Shown: positions 1 to 8,238 of the stretch, in pieces
Position numbering within the stretch: the stretch's first letter is position 1
Layout: every line of letters begins with the position of its first letter
The notes under the pieces: model-generated
The model's input: only the letters and a program-made list of their open reading frames with translations
Databases searched by the model: none
What the model was told of the DNA's origin: nothing
Position numbers and translations under genes: made by a program
From: a bacterium
Lineage (GTDB): Bacteria; Ratteibacteria; UBA8468; B48-G9; DSTR01
Assembly (NCBI GenBank): GCA_029551285.1
Contig: JAKPFT010000050.1
Location: forward strand, 1-52,497
Length of the DNA stretch: 52,497 bases
Direction of reading: 5' to 3'

Positions 1-3000
1 CATCATCTGCATCCATAGCAAGATTGGTACCTGTTATACTTCCAGCACCAGTATTATCAATAGAGCCGTCGGTCACCAGAAGCATTGTGGTAACACTGCC
101 TGGACTAACTGGTGCTGTATTATCTATATTTGCGCCATTAGTTGCTCCAATCGTAATCTGGCTGGCTGTAATTGTATTAAGTTCTGTATCTGTTAATCCA
201 AGAGTAACGTTATCAGGTGGACCTGCTGTAAATGAATCTGCTCCGCCAAGGTCAATAAGAATCGTTCCTGCTCCACTACCAGTTGTTACATACTGTTTTA
301 AAGTTACTACACTATCTGTTCCACCTGCAATTATTGTTCCGGCACCAAGATTCATCTGGTCTCCAGCCAGAGTAATATTTCCATCGTTGGTCTGGATGGC
401 GGCGTTATTGATAATTTGAGATGCGGCTACACCATCACTGTAGTCACTGTCTCCAGATGTTATTGTAATTGTGCCGGTTCCAGCCGCATAGATATTGCTG
501 TTTATTGTTATATTTCCGTCAATTGTCGTAACTACCACATCACTACCGCCAGCATTAATACCCACCACTCCATCAACCGTACCAACTATCAGGTTATTTG
601 AACCCTGTTGTCCTATTGTAATATTGCCGTCGTTTGTCTCAGCAGCAACAGTAGCAACAATAGTATAGACATCAATATCTCCAGTACCAGTGGAACTTAA
701 AGCAAGGTCATTAGCAGTAATTATACCGAGGTTACTTGTAATATTTCCAGCAGTTCTGAGATGAAGGATATTGGCATCACCTGTTACATCAATATTTCCT
801 CCAACAGTTATGTCGCCGGAGTCAGTGTTACCAATGTTCAGCAATCCGCTTCCGCCAAGAACATTTATCGTGTCAAGTTCAGTATTAGACAGACTGAAAT
901 CAGTATCAGTGGCAACGCCAAGGGTTATTGTCTCTCCTGCATTGAATGGCATAAGCCATACTGACTCATTGCTTGAACCGATAGTGCCACCCTGCAGGTC
1001 AATTCTATCTGCCTGGATTATAATAAATGTGTCCGCATCGTCAATAGCACCACCGGTGTGGATGAAGGTATTATTGTCTCCCTCAACAGTCAAAGTAATT
1101 GTTCCAGTTCCAGAAGCCGTTACATTCTGGGAAACAGTCATATTACCAGAAGCATTGGAAACAACGATGTCCCCATTGGCGGCCGCAGTAATTCCGTTGA
1201 AGGCACTACCTGTTCCGATATCAACAGCAGATTGTTCATAAATATAAATTCCACCGCCGGTTGTGGTTCGTGCAGTAAGAACCGCAGCTTCAGTATAAAT
1301 AGGCTGCCAGGGCGCACCGGCTGCGCCTATGCCTGTTCCTGCGTCAAGTTCCACCAGATTTCCTGTGACTGTACCCGCAGAAGGTCTTATTATGGAATCA
1401 CCCGCGGTTAAATATGCATTATTGTCCGCAGTTATATCTGCTCCAATAACTATATTGGCAGTGGTTCCTGCGTTTGTTGCAGTCAAAGTTACATCAAAAT
1501 TATTTGTGCCAGCATTATCACCAGCAACAATTGGACTACCGACAACTATTGAACCATTGGAAGTGGTCAAAGTGATACTACCCTGGAATGTGCTCAAACC
1601 ACTGATGGTCCCAGCATTGGTCGCCACATTACCCACGGTTACATCGGTCTGCTCATTGATACTGATATTGCCAACCCCGGTAACCTGCGCGGCAAGGGTC
1701 GTCGCCCCGGTCTCGACCTCGACGCGGTTGGTGCTGCCGATGCCGGTCGCGGCGATCAGCGCCAAGGTGTCAACGTCGATGATGTTCGCGCTGCCGTTGT
1801 CGTTGATGGCCGAACCGCTGTTGATGACGAGGGTGTTGACGTTTGCCGGGCCGAAGGTGATTCCGGCGCCGTCAATAGTCACCGCACCAGAGCTGCTGTC
1901 TCCGACCTCGATCCGCAGCGCAGACTGCACGCTGTCCAGCTCCGCATCGCTCACACCGAAATTCGCTCCGCCGGCTCCGATGGTGATGGCCACGCCACTG
2001 TTTGCGATGAAGTTGACCACGCCGCTGCCGGCGTTGGCCGTCGTGGTACCGGCCATCTGAACGTCATTGGCGGTGTATGTGACACTGGTGCTCGGGGCGC
2101 TCGCTTCCACGTCGCCGGCAGTCTGCACGATGGCCGCGCCAGTAGAAGTGATGGCAATACTGCCCACATCAGCGGTGATATCGTGTCCAAGATTAATCTG
2201 ACCATTTGCTGTTGCTGTTATTGCATTTGCTGACCAGTTCCCACCAGTTGTTAAGGTGTTGCCGGCACCTGTAACATCTATATCTATAACTCCATTATCA
2301 GCCGCAAGCGCTGCTGTAACAATCTGATCATTATCAATGTAAATATTGCCTGTGTCGGCTACCGCAATAAGATTTGTAGCGCCCAGAAGCAGCCTATCCC
2401 CAGCAGTCTCTCCTATGCTATCTTTTGCATGCACATTAATTGTTGTTGCCGTCAATCTACCGCCATTACTTACAATGTCTCCACTTGTGTTAGAATCATT
2501 AGCAAGAAGTATTTGAGACACATTGACTGGTGTAGTATCTGCTGTAATCTGAATATTGCCTGTGTTGCCTGTATCTCCAATTATCAACCAACCAGTTGTG
2601 TTAACTTCATCAATTTCCGCAGAACTTAATCCAAGTTCGCCAGCAGTAGTACCAAGTCCAACATCAATCCCTCTTGTTGAATAAGGAGCAAGCCGAACAT
2701 TCCCTGCTCCGGCATTAATGGCAACATTTGCTCCTGTGTTTATATTCATATCGTCGGCCAATAAATCAACATTGCCACCACTTGTTCTTATCGTATCTGC
2801 AGTCAAATCATTAGCGATTGTTAGGATTGAGCCAGTCGTAGTCAAAGAAATAACGACATTACCAGCATTGGTGTAAATGCCGTCAAAAGTGGTGGAACCA
2901 ACCAAATCCTGAACCTGTCCAATAGTTACATTATCCGCTTCTGAAACATAGAAGCCGCCACCTGCTGCCGTTGCCTGACCACCAAGAGTATTGGCATCTG

Positions 3001-5830
3001 TGATAATAGGAACACCTGCAACGCCTACATTATCAACGGCATCAAGAAATACCTGGTCGCCGGTGACGGTTCCTGCACTCCTGGTAATGGCATTCCCGGC
3101 CTTAATCTGGACATCGCCGCTGGTGGTAACATCAGCGCCAAGAGATACATCTCCAGTTCCATCTGTTCCGCCGTAAAGAATAATATATCCACCGCTACCA
3201 GCAGTAACATCCTCTGCCACTGTCAGAGTATCCGCGCTTCTGATGTCAATGTTGGAGGCAGTCGTCATTGCTCCGGTAATTGTTGTGCCTGCGCCAGAAA
3301 CCTCGCCTATTGTTAAATCATCAATATCAGTTATCGTTATGTCTCCACTTACCCGGCTTACCGCGGCAAGGGTATCAGCGTCAATGTTATTCAGAATTAT
3401 GGAGCCAGCCGCGCTCAATCCAAGATTAGCCACTGTTATTGTTCCTGGGCCAGTGATATTTTCACCAGCCGCATCACCAGCCACCAGTATCAATGTGTTT
3501 GTCCCTGCCGGCGTAATGGCGGCAGAAACAGTAAGAGTTCCGGCATTGGTATCGCCTATCTGGACAGCGGCCACACTTGACAGGTTGTCCAGTTCCGTAT
3601 CTGTAATAGAAAGTTGCCCTATTGATTCTGTTCCCAAATTAATGCCTGTGTTTGTAGTATAAGGTTTTATTATTATATAGTTGGTGCCGCCGCCCGTGAT
3701 GGTATTGGCAATGTTAATGGCATCAGATGTCAGTATCAGGTTGTCGGAAATACTCGTGGCTGTATCAACATCTATCTGAGCCCCGGCGGCGGTCAAACCG
3801 ATGGTCTGGACAGAACCTGCGTCGGTGGTGAATGTCAGTTTGCTGAACTCCAGTTCATGGGTCGGCTCAATCAGGTAAATGTTTCCGGCCGCACCGCCAG
3901 AGGTGGTATCCACACTGATGGTGCCTGAAGTGACATCAACGCCTACTGGCGCGGCAAGGGTACCGACTGAATCTGCCACCAGACTCAAAGTCTGGGCGCC
4001 AATAGCAGTTCCCAATGTGCCATCGTCAAGGATAGAGCCGCCGCTGGTGATGACAACATCCGTAGAACCCTGGCTAACCGCACCGATGTAAATATCTCCG
4101 GTACCAGCGTTGCCTATCCGTAGAGTGCCGGTGGTGGTGATATTGTCCAGGGTGTTGTCGGATATCTTCAACCCGCTGGTCCCGACAAACCCCAGGTCCA
4201 CCGTGGTGCCTGCGGCCGTGTAGATATTAACATCCCCACTGCCGGCGTTGATGGAACCGGTCGGGTCATTGACCTCAAACCCGGTCGCCAGGTTGTTGAA
4301 GGTAACCGTGCCGTTGTCGGTAGTAATTGTGCCGTTAATGCTGACCGCCGGCGCGTCTACTGTCATCGCGGCGCCGTTAGTATCAATATCAGACGCCTGC
4401 AGAATTTCCAGTGTCCCGGTCGTGGTCACAGTCAAGGTGCCAACGCCAGAACCGGTGTTGAGAGCAATGTCATTAGCTAAAACAACGCCGCCAGTGCCAG
4501 CCCTCAGGGAGACACTGCCGCCCGCGCTCGTAGTCAGTTTTCCGATGTTCTGCAGATATCCGTTAGCCGCATTAGTCAGCGCGTCCAGGGTGATATTGCC
4601 GCTGGTCGTGCGAATCTCGTTGGTATTGTTGGCAAATGAGATAACACCGGCGTTGTCACCGTCATCGCTGATGCGGAAGGTGATATTTCCAGAGCCACCG
4701 GTAATGACGCCATCGCTGCCGATAGAAAGGTCTCCAATGTTAATCAGGTCATCGGCTTCATAAACCATATTGACCCCTGCCACCGACTGGCTCTCAATGT
4801 AGGTCTCGTTTACTTCGTTTGGCCCGGTAGCAGTAGTATCCGGGACAACATAAAGATTCGTCGGGTCAATCAGTCCGCTGCCGCCAATGGTCGTTCCCCG
4901 CAGGAGAAAATTCGGAGCGCTGATTTCAAAATAGCCGGTGCCCGCGTCCAAAGTGGCACCATCAGAAAGAACTGTGGCCTGGCTGGCTTTCAAAATTGCG
5001 GAACCACCGGCTGCCTGGATGGTACCGGCATTAATCGCGGTGCCGCTGGCCGCCACCAGTCGGGTCACGCCGTTTTCTTCTATAATCTGGCCGGCCTCAA
5101 TCAGACCCGGGGTATTGACTACCTGTCTGACGATATCGGTAACCTGGCTGGTGGGAATCAGCACCGTACCAGGGGTGCCTTCGGCGGGGGCAGAAATGGC
5201 AAAGTTAACCAGGCCGGTTCCGTCAAAATTGAGGGTGAAACTTTCCCCGCCTCCGATGACGACCTTGCCCAGGTTGGCTACAATGAGCCCTTCATTAGAG
5301 ACGAGAGGAGCGACCAGGATGACATATCCATTGTCCCCGACTGTAATCGTGCCTTTATTTATGAGATATGAAAGGGCGGTGTTCTGGTCCTGAGTAAAAC
5401 GGTAGTTTCCGGACATAAAGTCACTATCAGAGATGTTCATGGTTGTCGCCAGGAGGCCAGCGACATTGACCACAGAGGTTGGCCCGAAAACGATGCCGTT
5501 GGGGTTAATTAAAAACACCTGTCCATTGGCCAGCAGTTGACCCAAGATGGCGGAAGGGTCCTGTCCGACGACCCGGTTCAAGGAAACCGAAGTGGCTCCA
5601 GGCTGGATGTACTGGACAGTTTCGTTGGCGCCAATGGAATAACCCTGCCAGTTGATAACAGCCCTCTGGGTGGTCTGGGTCACATTCATCTGCGACCCGG
5701 CCTGGGTCACAGATGCCTGACCGGCTACCACCTGCGGCTGGTTGGGCAATGGCAGCGCCTGCATCGGGAAAAGTAATCCGCCGGCTGCGACCAGAACTAA
5801 CAACCGACTAATAAATCTCCCGCCTTTCAT
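1..5830 (-). CDS. TpsA-type filamentous-hemagglutinin-like adhesin, N-terminal part (runs off left edge)
   Basis: Large secreted beta-helix exoprotein of a two-partner secretion system. I followed the frame from the ATG at 5830 to the left edge without finding a stop, giving at least 1943 codons; the C-terminus lies outside the window. A GGAGG-type ribosome site precedes the start. The protein opens with a signal peptide (MKGGRFISRLLVLVAAGG, cleavage near residue 25). A TPS secretion domain follows, with the NPNGI motif near residue 110 and the flanking INWQGYSIG and SLNRVVGQDPS blocks typical of haemagglutination-activity domains. The rest is Gly/Thr/Asn/Asp-rich repeat sequence with a recurring LSxTELDxI motif roughly every 190-350 residues. 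The cognate TpsB gene is directly upstream. Base composition changes sharply within the gene. The family is clear; ligand and exact role are unknown. Confidence 0.93.
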   Translation of the reverse strand, partial: MKGGRFISRLLVLVAAGGLLFPMQALPLPNQPQVVAGQASVTQAGSQMNVTQTTQRAVINWQGYSIGANETVQYIQPGATSVSLNRVVGQDPSAILGQLLANGQVFLINPNGIVFGPTSVVNVAGLLATTMNISDSDFMSGNYRFTQDQNTALSYLINKGTITVGDNGYVILVAPLVSNEGLIVANLGKVVIGGGESFTLNFDGTGLVNFAISAPAEGTPGTVLIPTSQVTDIVRQVVNTPGLIEAGQIIEENGVTRLVAASGTAINAGTIQAAGGSAILKASQATVLSDGATLDAGTGYFEISAPNFLLRGTTIGGSGLIDPTNLYVVPDTTATGPNEVNETYIESQSVAGVNMVYEADDLINIGDLSIGSDGVITGGSGNITFRISDDGDNAGVISFANNTNEIRTTSGNITLDALTNAANGYLQNIGKLTTSAGGSVSLRAGTGGVVLANDIALNTGSGVGTLTVTTTGTLEILQASDIDTNGAAMTVDAPAVSINGTITTDNGTVTFNNLATGFEVNDPTGSINAGSGDVNIYTAAGTTVDLGFVGTSGLKISDNTLDNITTTGTLRIGNAGTGDIYIGAVSQGSTDVVITSGGSILDDGTLGTAIGAQTLSLVADSVGTLAAPVGVDVTSGTISVDTTSGGAAGNIYLIEPTHELEFSKLTFTTDAGSVQTIGLTAAGAQIDVDTATSISDNLILTSDAINIANTITGGGTNYIIIKPYTTNTGINLGTESIGQLSITDTELDNLSSVAAVQIGDTNAGTLTVSAAITPAGTNTLILVAGDAAGENITGPGTITVANLGLSAAGSIILNNIDADTLAAVSRVSGDITITDIDDLTIGEVSGAGTTITGAMTTASNIDIRSADTLTVAEDVTAGSGGYIILYGGTDGTGDVSLGADVTTSGDVQIKAGNAITRSAGTVTGDQVFLDAVDNVGVAGVPIITDANTLGGQATAAGGGFYVSEADNVTIGQVQDLVGSTTFDGIYTNAGNVVISLTTTGSILTIANDLTADTIRTSGGNVDLLADDMNINTGANVAINAGAGNVRLAPYSTRGIDVGLGTTAGELGLSSAEIDEVNTTGWLIIGDTGNTGNIQITADTTPVNVSQILLANDSNTSGDIVSNGGRLTATTINVHAKDSIGETAGDRLLLGATNLIAVADTGNIYIDNDQIVTAALAADNGVIDIDVTGAGNTLTTGGNWSANAITATANGQINLGHDITADVGSIAITSTGAAIVQTAGDVEASAPSTSVTYTANDVQMAGTTTANAGSGVVNFIANSGVAITIGAGGANFGVSDAELDSVQSALRIEVGDSSSGAVTIDGAGITFGPANVNTLVINSGSAINDNGSANIIDVDTLALIAATGIGSTNRVEVETGATTLAAQVTGVGNISINEQTDVTVGNVATNAGTISGLSTFQGSITLTTSNGSIVVGSPIVAGDNAGTNNFDVTLTATNAGTTANIVIGADITADNNAYLTAGDSIIRPSAGTVTGNLVELDAGTGIGAAGAPWQPIYTEAAVLTARTTTGGGIYIYEQSAVDIGTGSAFNGITAAANGDIVVSNASGNMTVSQNVTASGTGTITLTVEGDNNTFIHTGGAIDDADTFIIIQADRIDLQGGTIGSSNESVWLMPFNAGETITLGVATDTDFSLSNTELDTINVLGGSGLLNIGNTDSGDITVGGNIDVTGDANILHLRTAGNITSNLGIITANDLALSSTGTGDIDVYTIVATVAAETNDGNITIGQQGSNNLIVGTVDGVVGINAGGSDVVVTTIDGNITINSNIYAAGTGTITITSGDSDYSDGVAASQIINNAAIQTNDGNITLAGDQMNLGAGTIIAGGTDSVVTLKQYVTTGSGAGTILIDLGGADSFTAGPPDNVTLGLTDTELNTITASQITIGATNGANIDNTAPVSPGSVTTMLLVTDGSIDNTGAGSITGTNLAMDADD

Positions 5831-5895
5831 GAACGGCCTCCTGTTTTGTTGGGTGAAAATGTAATTACTGTTCATCTTTTTCCTTTTTCTCACGG

Positions 5896-7590
5896 TTAAA
5901 ACTTGTAAGCAAACTGAAGCCAGTAGTGCCAGGAATTCCCATCAGAAGGGTCAGTGCCCTTGATGGGATAACCAGCGTCAAAACGCAGGTGGAAATTGCA
6001 GGGAACATAAACTCTGAAACCGGCACCGATCCCGGTGAGAGAACGGTGCTTATCTTCTCCGGGAAGAATGGTGCGGTAGAAGGTGGCTCCGTGGTCCACA
6101 AAAAACGCCCAGTTAGCATACTTGTTGACTTTGGCCTCTCCAAAAACCAGTGGTGTGCGCAGTTCGGCTCCGATAAAGTATCCGTTGTCGCCCATAATTT
6201 CGCCGGTCGGATAGCCGCGAACATTATCAGCGCCACCAAGAACAAACTGCTCTCCCGTCACTAAATTGTCGGAAGCGCACTGCCCGGAAAAACGAGTAAT
6301 CAGCTGGCAAGAACCAAGTTTGTAAATACGGGAAAGGTCAAGATTAACTTTTACCCAGGTGCTGTTAGCCAGGCCTGGCCGGCTGGACGAAGTGTATTCA
6401 TCGTCGGACATGGCGCCGAGAAACTCTCCCAGTCCTGCGGTTAAACCTAATGCGGCTGAAGAGTAAACGTTACCACAACTTCGGTCGGCGTTTACGCCCA
6501 GTTCCAGGGTGGAGTATTTATCCCGGGAAGTAAGGACTGTTTTTTCAAACATATAATTCTTATATCTTTTCACCTTCAACCCACCGCTCAAGTAAAAGTT
6601 CTGGGTGCGCTGCCGAACCAGGGGATGGCTCAGAGTCAAACCCAGGACACGGCCTTCGCCTTCCACACCAAGAAGCGCCAGTTCTTTGCCGACGTCGTAC
6701 TCCATGTGGGAATAACTTATATTAGCCTTGGTGCCGTAGCCGTTCAAAGGCAGGGTGTAAGACGCCTTCCCGAAAAGCATGTTTTCCGTGCTGCGGGGGG
6801 ATAGTGTTAGAGAAACAGAGAAAACATCCCCGTTTCTGGTAAGGTTGCCCAGGTCAAAATCAAACCCAAACCTGTTCTTTCCTGTGTAGCGGGACCCGAA
6901 ATTATTGGCGTTAACACTCAGGTTTATAGGGAAAAATTTCTCCGGCGCGCTAACGTAGATGTCGGTGGTGGCATTATCCCTGCCTTTAGTCAGGGTGGCA
7001 CTGGCGTCCATCTTGGGATAATCGTTGAGAAGCAACAGGGCGCGGTCCAGGGTGCTCTGCTTAAGCACAGGCTCGTTTTTCACCGCAGCAAAATGGCGCT
7101 CAATGAACCTGGTGGTGTAATAACGGTTCTTCTCCACCTTCACCTGTCCGACCCGACCTTCAATGACGGCAATTTCCACAACACCCTTTTCCACCTTTTG
7201 CTGGGGAATGTAGGCAAAGGAAGTGATGTAGCCCTGGTCCCAGTACTTCTGAGTAATAATGTCGGCGACTTCCTTCAACTGGGCCAGTGTCAATTCCTGT
7301 TTGGTAAACTTAGCGATTTCCTTCAATAGTTTTTCGGTAGAAATCCTGGTGTTACCAGTGATAATAAATTTTTCTACCTTAATCTTAGCCGTTCCTGCCA
7401 GTTCCATGGCTGGCCGCGGTGGCTTAACTATTTTGGGCATACTGCCTGGAGATGGCTCCGGTGCTGGCTTCTTCATCTGCTGCTCCACGGCGCCGGCCTG
7501 AACCTTGGGAGGGACAACCTGAGCCCAGACCGTGGACACTGCCACCAAGAGCACAATGCCAATAACAAAACCCCGAGGCCCGCCATTCAT
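5896..7590 (-). CDS. ShlB/FhaC/HecB-family outer-membrane transporter (TpsB)
   Basis: Outer-membrane pore that exports and activates the TpsA protein encoded 65 bp downstream. I chose the ATG at 7590 because a GGGGGAAAG ribosome site precedes it and it begins the signal peptide (MNGGPRGFVIGIVLLVAVS, cleavage near VWA-Q). An upstream in-frame ATG at 7626 lacks this and overlaps the preceding gene. A Pro-rich linker follows, then a POTRA_2 domain at about residues 60-150 (KVEKFIITGNTRIS through VIEGRVGQVKVEK). The 16-strand barrel follows, with the VRGYPTGE loop motif conserved in Omp85/TpsB proteins. The last residue is Phe, as expected of an outer-membrane insertion signal. Length of 564 residues fits the family. 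It belongs with the adhesin and the upstream chaperone gene in one unit. Confidence 0.94.
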   Translation of the reverse strand: MNGGPRGFVIGIVLLVAVSTVWAQVVPPKVQAGAVEQQMKKPAPEPSPGSMPKIVKPPRPAMELAGTAKIKVEKFIITGNTRISTEKLLKEIAKFTKQELTLAQLKEVADIITQKYWDQGYITSFAYIPQQKVEKGVVEIAVIEGRVGQVKVEKNRYYTTRFIERHFAAVKNEPVLKQSTLDRALLLLNDYPKMDASATLTKGRDNATTDIYVSAPEKFFPINLSVNANNFGSRYTGKNRFGFDFDLGNLTRNGDVFSVSLTLSPRSTENMLFGKASYTLPLNGYGTKANISYSHMEYDVGKELALLGVEGEGRVLGLTLSHPLVRQRTQNFYLSGGLKVKRYKNYMFEKTVLTSRDKYSTLELGVNADRSCGNVYSSAALGLTAGLGEFLGAMSDDEYTSSSRPGLANSTWVKVNLDLSRIYKLGSCQLITRFSGQCASDNLVTGEQFVLGGADNVRGYPTGEIMGDNGYFIGAELRTPLVFGEAKVNKYANWAFFVDHGATFYRTILPGEDKHRSLTGIGAGFRVYVPCNFHLRFDAGYPIKGTDPSDGNSWHYWLQFAYKF

Positions 7591-7615
7591 TCTTTCCCCC
7601 TGGTTTGCTTGTTCG

Positions 7616-8125
7616 TTACTTTGCATTTACGGCCTTGATGATGTCGTCGGATATGTTAAACCCGCCCGAGAAATAGGGCAATGACTTTTTGTCGATAACT
7701 AAATCGTATCCGTTCTTGACAGCGTAATCCTGCACCACTTTGGAGATTTCGTCCAGACGAGCCCGGGTCAGTTCTTGATTCTTCTTTTGAAGTTCCTGGT
7801 TGGAGGCATTGGTGAAGGCAAGAATTTCTCTCGTTTTGTCGGCAATCTTTTTTTCCATCTCCTTCTTTTCGGCTTCTCTCATCTTATCTTTTTTCTTGTC
7901 GTATTCATCACGCAGAGCCTTCAGTTCTTCCCGTTTCTTAGCCAGTTCGTCCTGCTTGGCTTTTCGTTCGGCCTGAACCTCAGCCGCCGATGCCTTTGCC
8001 TTTTCGTAAGCGGCGTAAACCCGTTCCACGTCAAGCACGCCAATCTTTAAATCTTTCGCTATGACCGAAGCGGTTCCGGTCAAAAGTGTTACGGTTATCA
8101 CTGCTCCTATCTTCTTCCAGTCCAT
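7616..8125 (-). CDS. Skp/OmpH-family periplasmic chaperone
   Basis: Periplasmic holdase for unfolded outer-membrane proteins. The start at 8125 (MDWKKIGAVITV) follows an AGGAG ribosome site; an in-frame ATG 39 bp upstream has no such site. A signal peptide ends near SVIA-KDLK. The core KIGVLDVERVY is the typical OmpH opening, followed by a long, highly charged Lys/Glu/Ala coiled coil (about residues 40-115) and a final strand region with DLVIDKKSLPYFS. At 169 residues it matches the family. A strong promoter lies just upstream, and the gene is followed 25 bp later by tpsB and then tpsA. This suggests a chaperone co-expressed with the barrel transporter and its large substrate. Confidence 0.92.
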   Translation of the reverse strand: MDWKKIGAVITVTLLTGTASVIAKDLKIGVLDVERVYAAYEKAKASAAEVQAERKAKQDELAKKREELKALRDEYDKKKDKMREAEKKEMEKKIADKTREILAFTNASNQELQKKNQELTRARLDEISKVVQDYAVKNGYDLVIDKKSLPYFSGGFNISDDIIKAVNAK

Positions 8126-8181
8126 TTCTTCTCCTTTCTGTGTTAGCCAATCAATGGCACGCACGTTTCATTATGCCATAC

Positions 8182-8209
8182 ATTATAACTGGGTATTTTT
8201 CTTTCTCAA
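8182..8209 (-). promoter_or_regulatory. Sigma-70-type promoter for the chaperone-tpsB-tpsA unit
   Basis: On the minus strand TTGAGA (8209-8204) is followed after 16 bp by a perfect TATAAT (8187-8182), in the 113-bp gap upstream of the OmpH-type gene. Predicted transcription begins near 8175, leaving a leader of about 50 nt. The leader contains a short ATGGCA/TGCCAT inverted repeat. Position and match are good; activity is inferred. Confidence 0.7.
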
Positions 8210-8238
8210 GTCCTTTTTTATGCTATCCATTTTTCCGT

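Noticed and set aside
24-5393. Many plus-strand open frames of 60-240 codons across the left 5.4 kb
   Set aside because: They are antisense to the continuous adhesin frame, rich in low-complexity Pro/Val/Ser, lack ribosome sites, and exist because the adhesin rarely uses codons whose complements are stops.
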